Assembly: GCF_900109665.1 (NCBI RefSeq) | Contig: NZ_FOAO01000015.1 | Location: forward strand, 1-64,000 | Direction of reading: 5' to 3' | DNA: 64,000 nt | DNA from: Blastococcus sp. DSM 46786 | Lineage (GTDB): Bacteria; Actinomycetota; Actinomycetes; Mycobacteriales; Geodermatophilaceae | Shown here: positions 8,609 to 17,865 of the stretch, one piece after another | How positions within the stretch are numbered: the first letter of the stretch is position 1 | How the letters are laid out: every line of letters begins with the position of its first letter | Program-made: the position numbers and the translations under genes | The notes under the pieces: generated by a model | What the model saw: the letters and a program-made list of their open reading frames with translations, nothing else | Told to the model about the DNA's origin: nothing | Databases searched by the model: none

Positions 8609-11359
8609 TCACACCGGCGAGCGCATCCTCCGCGGGCCGGGGTCGACGCGGGCGGTGGGCGGGCCGACCAGCCCGGTGCCGCCGGCGACGACCAGCGAGC
8701 GGCCGCCGTGCCAGGCGTTGGCGGGGCCCACGATCACCGGCTCCAGCGTCAGCCGCAGGACCTCCGGCAGGTCGTCGGCCAGCCGGGCCACCCGCAGCAG
8801 CAGGTCCTCCAGAGCGGCGAGGTCGACCTGCTCGGAGCCGCGGTAGCCGTCCAGCAGCGGGAACGCCCGCGGCGAGCGCACCAGCTCCGCGGCATCCAGG
8901 TCGGTCAGCGGCAGGGTGCGGTAGGCGCGGTCGCCCAGCAGGTCGGTGGCCACGCCGCCGAGCCCGAAGCTCACCAGCGCGCCGAACGACGGGTCGTCGA
9001 CGATCTCGACGACGGTGGCCACGCCGGGTGCGGCCATCTCCTGCACGATCACCGGGTCGCCGGAGGGGATGGCGGTGAAGGCGCTGCGCACCGCCTCGGC
9101 ATCGGGCAGGTCCAGGCGCACGCCACCGAGGTCGGACCGGTGCCGCAGCCACGGCGCGGTGGACTTCAGCACGACCGGGTACCCGACCGCTCCCGCGGCA
9201 GCGACCGCCGCCTCCGCGTCGGTGACCCTGCGGGTGCCCAGCAGCGGGATGCCGTAGGCGGCCAGCAGTCCGATCAGCTCGTCGTCGGTGAGCTCCCGGC
9301 CGGCCGGCGCCCCCGCGAGCGCGGCCCGCACGATGCGCTCGGCGGCGGCCTCGTCGACGTCGGGCAGCTCCGGCACGTCGCCGACCGGGCGCCGCCGCCA
9401 CTCCGCGTACTGGACGGCCTTGGCCAGCGCGATCACCGCCCGCTCCGGCGTGGAGTAGGACGGCACCGAGCCGCGGCCGGGCACCCCGTGCTCGTCGAGC
9501 ACGGCGAGTTCCTCCGGGACCCCCTCGGTCGAGAGGAAGCTCGCCACGATCGGCTTGCCCGATGTGCGCGCCACCGCGCGCAGCGCCGGCCCGAACTCCG
9601 CCGAGCCGGCCATGAGCGGCGGGAGGAAGACGGCGACGACGGCGTCGACACCGTCGTCGTCCACCGCTGCCTGCAACGCGGCGCTGAAGTCCTCCGGTGT
9701 GCCCGCTGCCCCGATGTCCACGGGTTCCTCGCGCGCGAGCTCCAGGCCCTCTTCCAGGACGGCGTCCGCGACGAGCCACCCGATCGCCGTGGAGTTGCCC
9801 ACGACGGCCACGCGCCTCCCCGCCGGCAGCGGCTGGTGCGCCAGCAGGGTGCCGACGTCGAACATCTGCGCGACGGTCTCCACGCGGATCACGCCGGCCG
9901 AGGCGAACAGCGCCGCCACCGACTGCTCCGGCACCGCCACCGACGTGCCGGCGAGCCCGCGGGTGACCTGCACGTGCCGGCCGCTCTTCACCGCCACCAC
10001 CGGCTTGGTGCGCCCGACGGTGCGCGCCAGGCGGGCGAACTTGCGCGGGTTGCCGAAGCTCTCCAGGTGCAGCAGCACGACCTCGGTGCCGGGATCGGTG
10101 GCCCAGTACTGCAGGAGGTCGTTGCCGCTCACGTCGGCGCGGTTGCCGGCCGACACGAAGGACGACAGCCCGAGGTTGCGGCTCCGCGCGCTCTCGAGGA
10201 GGGCCACGCCCAGCGACCCGGACTGGGCGAAGAAGCCCACCCGGCCGCGTCCGGGGACCATCGGCGCGAGGCTGGCGTTGAGCCGCACCTCCGGGTCGGT
10301 GTTCACCACGCCCAGGCAGTTGGGGCCGACGACGCGCATGCCGGAGGCCCGGGCCGCGGCGACCAGCTGCCGTTCGCGCTCACGGCCTCCGGGTCCGGTC
10401 TCGCCGAAACCACCGGAGATGACCACCAGCCCACGCACCCGCTTGCGGCGGCAGGCCTCCACCACGCCGGCGACCTCACCGGCGGGCACCGCCAGGATCG
10501 CCAGGTCCAGGTCGTCGGGGATGGACTCGATGTCGGCGTAGGCGGGCACGCCCCGGACGTGCCGCGCGCCGGGGTTCACCGGGTAGACCGGCCCGGCGAA
10601 GCCGTAGTCCAGCAGGTGCCGGAGCACCGCGTTGCCGATCTTGCCGTCGTCGTTGCTGGCCCCGACCACGGCGACCGACGACGGCGTCAGCAGCCGGGCG
10701 ATGGACCGCGACTCGCTGCGCTGCTCCCGCTCGTAGGCGACGGCGAGGGCGTCCTCGGTCTGCTCGATGGGGAAGGTCAGGTGGACGACGCCGTCCTCGT
10801 AGCTGCGCTCGGCCTTGTAGCCGGCGTCGCGGAAGACGCGCACCATCTTGCTGTTCTGCGCGAGCACCTCGGCGACGAAGCGCTTGATGCCCCGCTCGCG
10901 GGCCGCCGCGGCGAGGTGCTCGAGCAGCACCGAGCCCAGCCCCCGCCCCTGGTGGGCGTCCTCGACGAGGAAGGCCACCTCGGCATCGTCCGTGCCGGGG
11001 TAGCGGTCGTAGCGGCCGACGGCGATGACCTGATCGCCCAGCAGCACCACGAAGGCGACGCGGGAGTCGTGGTCGACGTGGGTGAACCGGTGCAGGTCGC
11101 GCTCGGAGAGCCGCTTCATCGGCCCGAAGAACCGGTAGTAGCGGGTCTGGTCGCTGCTGCGCTCCATCAGGCCGTTGAGGCCCTCGGCGTCCTCGGGGCA
11201 GATCGGGCGCAGGTGCACCGTGCCGCCGTCGGCGGCGACGATGTCGGCCTCCCAGCCCGGCGGCGGGGTGGGGTTCTCCTGCTCCTCGGGCGGCCCCTCT
11301 CCAAGGGCCCGCTGCGAGCCTGCGAGCAGTGGTGGGGAGAGGCGTCCTTCGTCAGTCAC
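8609..11359 (-). CDS. pat: Bifunctional GNAT / ADP-forming acyl-CoA synthetase-like protein lysine acetyltransferase (Pat type)
   Basis: The 916-residue protein joins an N-terminal GNAT domain (about 38-200, acetyl-CoA loop QGRGLGSVLLEHL at 137-149) to an NDP-forming acyl-CoA synthetase: CoA-binding domain about 220-345, ligase domain with GPNCLGVVN at 345-353, and an ATP-grasp domain from about 700 on. In true synthetases the central loop carries a phosphorylated His in an SHTG-like motif. Here the equivalent stretch at 459-473 reads SGRHVQVTRGLAGTS, with no such motif, as in Pat-type acetyltransferases that sense acyl-CoA rather than make ATP. The GNAT-first order matches actinobacterial enzymes. 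The GTG start overlaps acuC by eight bases. Likely targets are acyl-CoA synthetases. Confidence 0.85.
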   Translation of the reverse strand: MTDEGRLSPPLLAGSQRALGEGPPEEQENPTPPPGWEADIVAADGGTVHLRPICPEDAEGLNGLMERSSDQTRYYRFFGPMKRLSERDLHRFTHVDHDSRVAFVVLLGDQVIAVGRYDRYPGTDDAEVAFLVEDAHQGRGLGSVLLEHLAAAARERGIKRFVAEVLAQNSKMVRVFRDAGYKAERSYEDGVVHLTFPIEQTEDALAVAYEREQRSESRSIARLLTPSSVAVVGASNDDGKIGNAVLRHLLDYGFAGPVYPVNPGARHVRGVPAYADIESIPDDLDLAILAVPAGEVAGVVEACRRKRVRGLVVISGGFGETGPGGRERERQLVAAARASGMRVVGPNCLGVVNTDPEVRLNASLAPMVPGRGRVGFFAQSGSLGVALLESARSRNLGLSSFVSAGNRADVSGNDLLQYWATDPGTEVVLLHLESFGNPRKFARLARTVGRTKPVVAVKSGRHVQVTRGLAGTSVAVPEQSVAALFASAGVIRVETVAQMFDVGTLLAHQPLPAGRRVAVVGNSTAIGWLVADAVLEEGLELAREEPVDIGAAGTPEDFSAALQAAVDDDGVDAVVAVFLPPLMAGSAEFGPALRAVARTSGKPIVASFLSTEGVPEELAVLDEHGVPGRGSVPSYSTPERAVIALAKAVQYAEWRRRPVGDVPELPDVDEAAAERIVRAALAGAPAGRELTDDELIGLLAAYGIPLLGTRRVTDAEAAVAAAGAVGYPVVLKSTAPWLRHRSDLGGVRLDLPDAEAVRSAFTAIPSGDPVIVQEMAAPGVATVVEIVDDPSFGALVSFGLGGVATDLLGDRAYRTLPLTDLDAAELVRSPRAFPLLDGYRGSEQVDLAALEDLLLRVARLADDLPEVLRLTLEPVIVGPANAWHGGRSLVVAGGTGLVGPPTARVDPGPRRMRSPV

Positions 11360-12533
11360 GGGGGTCGTCCGGGTCGAGGCCGAAGTACGGGAAGCTGGCG
11401 CGGCGGGTGCGCATGATCGCCCGGTCGACGCGGGACTCGGTGAAGGAGTCCCAGCGGGAGAAGCCGGTGTACCCGCCCTCGGTCATGTGCGTCGGGGGCC
11501 GGGCGCGCAGGCCGCGGCGCAGCACGTCCTCCCGCCACGACTCGGGGATCTCGGTGGCGGGGTCCAGCTTCACGCCGCCGGCCTCGGCGATCAGGTGGGT
11601 CCACGCCCGGGGCACGCAGCGCACCAGGCCGTAGCCGCCGCCACCCAGGGCGATCCAGCGCCCGTCGCAGATCTCGTGGGCCAGCTCGTGCATGGCCTTG
11701 TAGCTGGCGCGCTGCCCGTCGACGGTGAGCGCGAGGTCGGCCAGCGGGTCCTCGTGGTGGGCGTCGCAGCCGCACTGGGTGACGATGATCTGCGGCTGGA
11801 ACGCCGTGAGCACGCTCGGGACGACGGCGGTGAACGCCCGCAGCCAGGAGGAGTCGTCGGTGCCGTTGAGCAGGGCAAGGTTGACCGCGCTGCCGAGCGC
11901 CTTGCCGGGGTCGCCGGTCTCCTCCGGGAAGCCCGTGCCCGGGAACAGCGTGAGCGGCGTCTGGTGGATGCTGACCGTGAGCACCCGGGGGTCGTCGTAG
12001 AAGGCCGCCTGGACGCCGTCACCGTGGTGGACGTCGAGGTCGACGTAGGCGATCCGCTCGTACCCCTGGCCGAGCAGCCAGGCGATGGCGACGGCGGCGT
12101 CGTTGAAGACGCAGAAGCCCGAGGCCGATCCGCGCATCGCGTGGTGCAGGCCGCCGGAGATGTTGACGGCGTGCTGCGCCGCACCGCTGTGCACCTGCTG
12201 GGCGGCGAGCACGCTGCCGCCGGTGATCAGGGCGGCGGCCTCGTACATCTCCGGGAAGATCGGGTTGTCCGCAGTGCCCAGGCCGTACCCGACGCCCGGG
12301 TCGGCCGGCGCCTGGCGCACCGCCTCCAGGTAGACCGGGTCGTGCACCAGGGTGAGCAGGTCCTCACCGGCCGGCTCGGGCTTCAGCACCTGGAGCCGGT
12401 CGGAGGCCAGCAGGCCGAGGCCGTCGGCCAGGCGCATCGTCAGGTCGAGCCGCACCGGGTGCAGCGGGTGGTCGCCGCCCATCGTGTAGCCGAGCAGCGC
12501 GTCGTCCCAGACGACCGCGACCGCGTCGCTCAC
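11352..12533 (-). CDS. acuC: AcuC-like class I/II histone deacetylase family protein
   Basis: A 393-residue zinc-dependent deacetylase. Typical landmarks are the ISGGLHHAMRGSASGFCVFN active-site His pair, the zinc-ligand motif DLDVHHGDGVQ, SIHQTP, CGCDAHHEDPLADL and the GGGGYG loop near the C-terminus. In Bacillus, AcuC removes acetyl groups from acetyl-CoA synthetase. Here the gene precedes and overlaps pat, so deacetylase and acetyltransferase are made from one transcript. The GTG at 12533 is supported by GGGAGGTGCCC directly upstream; the reading frame is open much further, but only this part is conserved. Confidence 0.9.
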   Translation of the reverse strand: MSDAVAVVWDDALLGYTMGGDHPLHPVRLDLTMRLADGLGLLASDRLQVLKPEPAGEDLLTLVHDPVYLEAVRQAPADPGVGYGLGTADNPIFPEMYEAAALITGGSVLAAQQVHSGAAQHAVNISGGLHHAMRGSASGFCVFNDAAVAIAWLLGQGYERIAYVDLDVHHGDGVQAAFYDDPRVLTVSIHQTPLTLFPGTGFPEETGDPGKALGSAVNLALLNGTDDSSWLRAFTAVVPSVLTAFQPQIIVTQCGCDAHHEDPLADLALTVDGQRASYKAMHELAHEICDGRWIALGGGGYGLVRCVPRAWTHLIAEAGGVKLDPATEIPESWREDVLRRGLRARPPTHMTEGGYTGFSRWDSFTESRVDRAIMRTRRASFPYFGLDPDDPRD

Positions 12534-12689
12534 GGGCACCTCCCCTCCCGGCGCGCCCGGCCGGGCGCGGCGGCTCGGTCCGGACGCTACCGGGTCCCGT
12601 GGTGCCCGGTGCGCCGGCGAGACCACCCGCCGGTGGCCCGGTGCCGGGCCTCCGGCCCCGTAGACTGGCCGCCGACACGGAGGAGACCT

Positions 12690-13415
12690 GTGAACGACCT
12701 CATCGACACCACCGAGATGTACCTCCGGACGATCTTCGAGCTGGAGGAAGAGGGCATCGTCCCGCTCCGGGCCCGCATCGCCGAGCGGCTGCACCAGAGC
12801 GGCCCGACGGTCAGCCAGACGGTCGCCCGCATGGAGCGCGACGGGCTGCTCACCGTCGAGGGCGACCGGCACCTGCAGCTGTCCGAGGAGGGGCGCCAGC
12901 TCGCCACCGCGGTCATGCGCAAGCACCGGCTCGCCGAGTGCCTGCTCGTCGACGTCATCGGCCTGGACTACGCCGACGTCCACGAGGAGGCCTGCCGCTG
13001 GGAGCACGTGATGAGCGAGGCGGTCGAGCGCCGCCTGCTGTCGCTGCTCGGCAACCCCACGGTGTCGCCCTTCGGCAACCCCATCCCCGGGCTGGAGGCC
13101 CTGCGCGGCGACGAGCCGCTCGGAGACGAGACCTCCGCGGTCCTGGACTCGCTGACGCTGCTGTCCGCCACCGCCACGGCGGAGGGCCGCCCGGTGGTGA
13201 TCCGCCGGATCAGCGAGCAGCTGCAGGAGAACGCCGAGCTGCTGCGCGCGCTGGCCGACCACGGGGTGCGCCCGGGCGTGACGATGACCGCGCAGCTGGT
13301 CGAAGGCTCGGTGGCCCTCGACGGGTACGTGCTGCCGACGGGCGTGGCCCAGCACATGTTCGTCAGCGCCACCGACGAGGAGCTGACCCCGCTCGGGGCC
13401 GCACCGCTCCTCTGA
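12690..13415 (+). CDS. ideR: DtxR/IdeR-type metal-dependent repressor
   Basis: A 241-residue regulator that aligns without gaps with DtxR over the first 106 residues. All metal ligands stand at the classical positions: Met10, His79, Glu83, His98, Cys102, Glu105 and His106. The N-terminal winged HTH contains GPTVSQTVARMERDGLL, and a C-terminal FeoA/SH3-like domain covers roughly residues 165-241. Such repressors bind iron boxes under iron-replete conditions. Two candidate boxes lie at 57555 and 61306. The GTG at 12690 follows a strong AGGAG, and TAGACT at 12661-12666 is a likely -10. IdeR is favoured over MntR because of Cys102. Confidence 0.88.
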   Translation: MNDLIDTTEMYLRTIFELEEEGIVPLRARIAERLHQSGPTVSQTVARMERDGLLTVEGDRHLQLSEEGRQLATAVMRKHRLAECLLVDVIGLDYADVHEEACRWEHVMSEAVERRLLSLLGNPTVSPFGNPIPGLEALRGDEPLGDETSAVLDSLTLLSATATAEGRPVVIRRISEQLQENAELLRALADHGVRPGVTMTAQLVEGSVALDGYVLPTGVAQHMFVSATDEELTPLGAAPLL

Positions 13416-13453
13416 CGACGTCGTGGTGACCCGGCGGGCCCGACGGCAGCGAG

Positions 13454-13570
13454 GTGCTGCGCGTGCCGGCCGGTGACCCCCTCGCGGCCGGGGACATGCT
13501 GCGGGAGGTGGAGACCGAGCTCGGCCCGCTGTGTCCCGACGAGTTCCTCCGGGCCTGGGACGTCCGCTGA
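13454..13570 (+). CDS. Possible small protein or gene remnant (38 aa)
   Basis: A short frame ending in TGA at 13570 has strong G/C preference at third positions and a protein-like sequence (AGDPLAAGDMLREVETELGP, ending DEFLRAWDVR). A GTG at 13454 is a possible start, but no clear ribosome-binding site precedes it and a stop lies 33 bases further upstream. It could be a tiny gene or the 3' end of a decayed one. I do not recognise it. Confidence 0.3.
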   Translation: MLRVPAGDPLAAGDMLREVETELGPLCPDEFLRAWDVR

Positions 13571-13640
13571 CGCACGGCGGGGCGTGCACCGGCTCACTAC
13601 GGTGAGGCGGTCCCCCGCTGCCGCCTGAGAGAAGGCCCCG

Positions 13641-15707
13641 GTGAGCACGTCCGCTCCTGCCCCCGACGACCCGGCTCCCACGCCCTTCCACCGCCTGGCC
13701 GACTTCGTCGCGCTCCCGCGGATCGGCGGCCTGGCCCTCTCGCCGGACGGGACTCGGCTCGCGGTGCCGCTGCAGACGCTCGACCGCGAGGGCAAGAAGT
13801 GGCAGACGGCGCTGTGGGAGATCGACCCGCAGGGGGTGCGGCCCGCCCGGCGGCTCACCCGCAGCACGCCCGGCGAGTCGGCGCCGGCCTGGGCGCCGGA
13901 CGGCTCGCTGCTGTTCACCTCGGCCCGGCCCGACCCCGGTGCGGAGCCCGCGGCCGAACCCAGGCCGGCGCTGTGGCGCCTGCCCGCGGACGGCGGCGAG
14001 GCGCGACCGGTGCTGGCCCGGCCGGGTGGCATCGCCGGTTTCGCCGTCGCCGCGGGCAGCGGTGACGTCGTGGTCGTCTCCGCCACGATCGCCGGAGGGT
14101 CGGCACCGGACGCGGACGAGGAGCGGCGCAAGGCACGGACCGACGCCGGGGTGTCGGCGATCTTGCACGAGGCCTACCCGGTGCGGTACTGGGACCACGA
14201 CCTCGGGCCGGCGGTGCCGCACCTGTTCTGGGCCGGGCAGCTGCCGGCCGACGAGCAGCCCGGCGCGGAGCAGCCGCTGGAGCTGCGCGACCTGACCCCG
14301 GACGCGGCACCGCCGAACGGCTCCGGCGACGACGTCGACCTCTCCCCCGACGGGACGCTGCTCGTCCGGGCCGAGGAGGTGCCCGACGGCCCCGCCGGGC
14401 GGCGCACCCGCCTGGTGCTGGTCGGCACCGGGTCCGGGGAGACCCGGGTGCTCGTCGACGACCCGCTGGCCGACGTCCACGGGGCCGTCTTCTCCCCCGA
14501 CGGCAGCCGGCTGGTGTGCGTGCGGGAGGCGATGTCCTCCTACGCCGACCCGCCGGACTACACCCTGCTCGTGGTCGACGTCGCCGACGGCACCGCCCGC
14601 GACCTGACCCCCGGCTTCGACCGCTGGCCCAGCGCCCCGCAGTTCTCCGCCGACGGCACCGCCGTCTACTTCCTCGCCGACGACGACGGCCGCCACGCGC
14701 TCTTCCGCGTGCCGCTCGACGGCGGGGAGCCGCTGCGGCTCACCGCCGACGGCGCCTACAGCGACCTGCAGGTCGCCCGCGACGGGAGCGCCCTCTACGC
14801 CCTGCGGTCGGCGGTCGACTCCCCGTCCCTGCCGGTCCGCCTGGACCCGGCGACCCCGATGCAGGACCCCGCTCCCCTGCCCACCCCCGTGGCCGTCGAC
14901 CGGCTGCCCGGGACGCTGCACGAGCTCGACGCCACCGCCGCCGACGGCGCACGGGTGCAGTCGTGGCTGGTCCTCCCGGAGGGCGCGTCGGCGGAGTCGC
15001 CCGCCCCGCTGGTGCTCTGGATCCACGGCGGGCCGCTGATGAGCTGGAACTCGTGGTCGTGGCGCTGGTGCCCGTGGGTGCTGGCGGCCCAGGGCTACGC
15101 GGTGCTGCTGCCCAACCCGGCGCTGTCGCAGGGCTTCGGCCAGGAGTTCGTGCGCCGCGGCTGGGGCGAGTGGGGCGACGCCCCCTACACCGACCTGATG
15201 GCGGCGGTGGACGCGGCCGAGCAGCGGCCGGAGATCGACGAGGCGCGGACAGCGGCGATGGGCGGCTCGTTCGGCGGCTACATGGCCAACTGGGTGGCCA
15301 CGCAGACCGACCGGTTCCGGGCGATCGTCACCCACGCCAGCCTGTGGAACCTGGAGCAGTTCACCGGCACCACCGACGCCGCGTACTACTGGGAGAAGGA
15401 GTGGGGCGACCCCTTCACCGAGCCCCGGCGGTACGAGCAGAACTCCCCGCACCGCTACGTGGACCAGATCCGCACCCCGGTGCTGGTCATCCACGGCGAC
15501 AAGGACTACCGGGTGCCGATCGGCGAGGCCCTGGCGCTCTGGTACGGCCTGCAGAAGCGCGGCGTGCCGTCGAAGTTCCTCTACTTCCCCGACGAGAACC
15601 ACTGGGTGCTGACGCCGGGGAACAGCCGCGTCTGGTACGAGACCGTGCTGGCCTTCCTGGCCGAGCACGTGCTGGGCCAGGAGTGGCGGCGGCCGGAGCT
15701 GCTCTGA
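13641..15707 (+). CDS. S9 family peptidase (prolyl oligopeptidase / acylaminoacyl peptidase type)
   Basis: The 688-residue serine peptidase has an N-terminal seven-bladed beta-propeller (repeated LSPDGT / FSPDGSRLV / FSADGTAVYF blades, about residues 20-390) and a C-terminal alpha/beta hydrolase domain. The triad is visible: Ser543 in GGSFGGYM, Asp622 in HGDKDYRVP and His654 in DENHWV; the oxyanion loop is WIHGGP. No signal peptide is seen, so it is probably cytosolic and cleaves short peptides. The GTG start follows GAGAGAAGG. The gene stands alone on the plus strand. Confidence 0.9.
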   Translation: MSTSAPAPDDPAPTPFHRLADFVALPRIGGLALSPDGTRLAVPLQTLDREGKKWQTALWEIDPQGVRPARRLTRSTPGESAPAWAPDGSLLFTSARPDPGAEPAAEPRPALWRLPADGGEARPVLARPGGIAGFAVAAGSGDVVVVSATIAGGSAPDADEERRKARTDAGVSAILHEAYPVRYWDHDLGPAVPHLFWAGQLPADEQPGAEQPLELRDLTPDAAPPNGSGDDVDLSPDGTLLVRAEEVPDGPAGRRTRLVLVGTGSGETRVLVDDPLADVHGAVFSPDGSRLVCVREAMSSYADPPDYTLLVVDVADGTARDLTPGFDRWPSAPQFSADGTAVYFLADDDGRHALFRVPLDGGEPLRLTADGAYSDLQVARDGSALYALRSAVDSPSLPVRLDPATPMQDPAPLPTPVAVDRLPGTLHELDATAADGARVQSWLVLPEGASAESPAPLVLWIHGGPLMSWNSWSWRWCPWVLAAQGYAVLLPNPALSQGFGQEFVRRGWGEWGDAPYTDLMAAVDAAEQRPEIDEARTAAMGGSFGGYMANWVATQTDRFRAIVTHASLWNLEQFTGTTDAAYYWEKEWGDPFTEPRRYEQNSPHRYVDQIRTPVLVIHGDKDYRVPIGEALALWYGLQKRGVPSKFLYFPDENHWVLTPGNSRVWYETVLAFLAEHVLGQEWRRPELL

Positions 15708-15721
15708 GCTCCAGCCGGCGG

Positions 15722-16801
15722 TCACGCCTGCGGATCGGGCTCGGCCGCGCGCCCGATCAGGTCCCGCAGGCCCGCGGGCGGCAGGCAGGCGTCCAGGGCC
15801 CGCCGGAGCAGGAGCGCGAGGGTGTGCTCCGGGTCGGCGTCCAGGGCGCGGTCCAGGGCGATGCCGGCCATCGCCCCGTCGCCGCGCAGCCACGCGCTGA
15901 CCGCGAGCAGGGTGGCCGGCGCCGCGTCGAGCGGCGCCGGCACCCGCCGCGTGCACTCGGCCCAGAGGACCTCCGCCGCTGCGGCGTCGGGGCCGAGCGC
16001 GAGCTGCAGGGCGCGGTCGCGCACCCGGACGTCGCGCAGCGCCCAGCCCAGCGCGGCGAGCTCGTCGTCGTCCAGCGGGCCTTGGCCGGCCGCGCCCGGC
16101 CGGCACCGGGCGACCGCCCGCCGCACCGCGGCCCACGACTCCTCCACCAGCGCCGGCCGGCCCACCTCCTGGAGCCGGGCCGCACGGCCGGCGGCGGCGC
16201 GGAGGCAGGCGGCCTGCATGCCCGGCCCCGACCCGGGTGGCGCGTCGAGCCGCTCGGCGAGCTCGGCCCGGTCGGCCGCGACCACCTGCCCCGTGCAGAC
16301 GGCGGCGGCCGCCAGCGCGCTCACCCCACCGGGTAGCGGCGTCCCCGCCCCCGGTGCGCAGCAGGCGTGCGGGCAGTCATAGGACCACCAGCGCCCGCGC
16401 CGGACCAGCAGCACGTCCCGCGGGGCGATGCCGGCCGCGGCCAGGGCCAGCACCAGCTCGTGCACCAGCGCGCGGTGCGGCAGGTCGTCGGCCACCGAGC
16501 CGTCCGGAGCGGGGTCGTCGGGCTCCTCGGACACCACCACGGCCAGCGCCGCGGCAGGCCGGTCGCTGTGCAGGCTGCGCACCAGCAGCCGCGCCGTCCG
16601 CGCACCGTCGCCGTCCGGGGGCAGGTCGCCCCGGACGGTCAGCCCGACCCGCCCGCCGGACGGCCCGCCGAGGCCGACCAGGACCACCGACTCGGCCGGG
16701 TGGAACCCCAGCAGCTGCGGCAGCGCGGCGGCCACCTCCCCCGGGTCGGAGAGCCGGATCTCCAGCTGGTCGGCGGGCTGCTGCGCGGTGGGGACGTCCA
16801 T
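15722..16801 (-). CDS. DUF4192 domain-containing protein
   Basis: The 359-residue protein matches the actinobacterial DUF4192 family. The hallmark N-terminal segment EVAAALPQLLGFHPAESVVL occurs at about residues 22-41, followed by VGLTVRGDLP, RGRWWSYDC and a helical C-terminal half that ends in TPR-like turns (ALDADPEHTLALLLRRALDA). The biochemical role is unknown. I chose the ATG at 16801 because the family starts shortly before this motif. It converges with the S9 peptidase gene, with only 14 bases between the stops. Confidence 0.85.
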   Translation of the reverse strand: MDVPTAQQPADQLEIRLSDPGEVAAALPQLLGFHPAESVVLVGLGGPSGGRVGLTVRGDLPPDGDGARTARLLVRSLHSDRPAAALAVVVSEEPDDPAPDGSVADDLPHRALVHELVLALAAAGIAPRDVLLVRRGRWWSYDCPHACCAPGAGTPLPGGVSALAAAAVCTGQVVAADRAELAERLDAPPGSGPGMQAACLRAAAGRAARLQEVGRPALVEESWAAVRRAVARCRPGAAGQGPLDDDELAALGWALRDVRVRDRALQLALGPDAAAAEVLWAECTRRVPAPLDAAPATLLAVSAWLRGDGAMAGIALDRALDADPEHTLALLLRRALDACLPPAGLRDLIGRAAEPDPQA

Positions 16802-16965
16802 GCGGCGACCCTGCTCGCGCCGCGACCGCGGTGGGGCGGTCCGGACCGGTCTGTGGACGGAGGTCGGCGCTGTGGACGCCCCTGCCCACGGGGTCTGTGC
16901 GGCAACACGTGGGCAGAGATGTGGGACTTCCGCACCGAGCGGTTCGAGCGCCGGATGATGGGCGC

Positions 16966-17000
16966 TGACGCCCACTTCCGGGGCCGAGAAGTGGGCGTCA
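16966..17000. terminator. Perfect 13-bp inverted repeat in intergenic region
   Basis: TGACGCCCACTTC at 16966-16978 is repeated as its exact complement at 16988-17000, with a nine-base loop CGGGGCCGA. It lies 88 bases beyond the stop of the minus-strand lipoprotein gene and about 165 bases upstream of the DUF4192 start, so it fits a terminator for the former. It could also be a dispersed palindromic element. Confidence 0.55.
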
Positions 17001-17087
17001 TCGCACATCGTCAGCCGGTGACGGGCGGGTGCGCGGGTGCCGGGCCGTCACGGCGGTGCCGGCGGGCCGGCGGGCCGGCGGGCCGGG

Positions 17088-17828
17088 TCAGTCCAGCGCG
17101 TCGGCCTGGGTCTCGTAGGCCTGCTCGAGCAGCTCCGCGAAGGCCGCCGGGTCGGCCGGCGCGGCCCCGCCGAGGCTCGTGTCGACCGACAGCAGGAGGA
17201 GCAGCCGGTCGTCGTCCTCCACCGCCGCGACCAGCGTCGGCACCGTCACCTGCGACCCGTCGGGCGCGGCGATCGTGGTCGTGTACCGCAGGAGGGCCGC
17301 ACCGTCGCCCAGGTCGGCCACCGGGAGCTCCTCGAAGGTGATCGTCGCCTCCCCGATCTGCGGGGCGGTCAGGCGCGCCTCGGGGCACCGCTCGGCGGCG
17401 TCGGCCAGCTGCGCGACGGCGTCCTCGATGGGGCCGCCCCGCACCAGCATCTGCACCGTCGTCGTCGACCCCGTCGTGGCGCTCTGCGCGGCGACGTCCT
17501 CGAACGCGTCCAGAGCGGGCTGGGTGCCGTCGACAGCGGCCCGGCAGCTCTCCGGGGTGATCTGCATGTCCGGCCCGCCGGCGACGATGCCCGTACCGGC
17601 GCGCAGCTGGTCCGGGGAGAGCGCCAGCACGGTCGCGTCCGGCCCGAAGGCGTCGGCGGGCAGCAGCCCCGAGGCGAGGTCGGGGGCCTTCGAGGCCTGC
17701 GCGGACGACGCCGCCGCGGCCGACGAGGCCGCCGCGGCGGTGCGGTCCGAGGCGTCCCCGTCGCCGCAGCCGGTGAGCAGCAGGGCCGCGGCCGACCCGG
17801 CGACGAGGAGACGGCGTGCGGAGGTCAT
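17088..17828 (-). CDS. Hypothetical lipoprotein
   Basis: The 246-residue protein starts MTSARRLLVAGSAAALLLTG and continues with Cys21, a textbook lipobox. After the acylated Cys come a low-complexity Ala/Ser linker and a globular domain of about 190 residues with a few conserved-looking Cys (ESC, ERC). The overall shape resembles the extracellular sensor-like (PknH-C/DUF-type) lipoproteins of actinobacteria, but I cannot name a family safely. It is anchored to the outer face of the membrane. It sits alone, 37 bases from the Dabb gene stop on the same strand. Confidence 0.75.
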   Translation of the reverse strand: MTSARRLLVAGSAAALLLTGCGDGDASDRTAAAASSAAAASSAQASKAPDLASGLLPADAFGPDATVLALSPDQLRAGTGIVAGGPDMQITPESCRAAVDGTQPALDAFEDVAAQSATTGSTTTVQMLVRGGPIEDAVAQLADAAERCPEARLTAPQIGEATITFEELPVADLGDGAALLRYTTTIAAPDGSQVTVPTLVAAVEDDDRLLLLLSVDTSLGGAAPADPAAFAELLEQAYETQADALD

Positions 17829-17865
17829 GCCCCCGACGCTAGCCGCCGCGGACCCGGGAAGGCCC

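Noticed and set aside
8708-11416. A 902-codon open frame on the plus strand opposite pat
   Set aside because: It is antisense to a clearly conserved protein, and its translation is His/Arg/Gly-rich low complexity; long antisense frames are expected at this GC content.
11352-16136. A 1594-codon minus-strand frame
   Set aside because: Only the last 393 codons (acuC) are conserved; the rest runs antisense to the DtxR-like and S9 peptidase genes and gives no recognisable protein.
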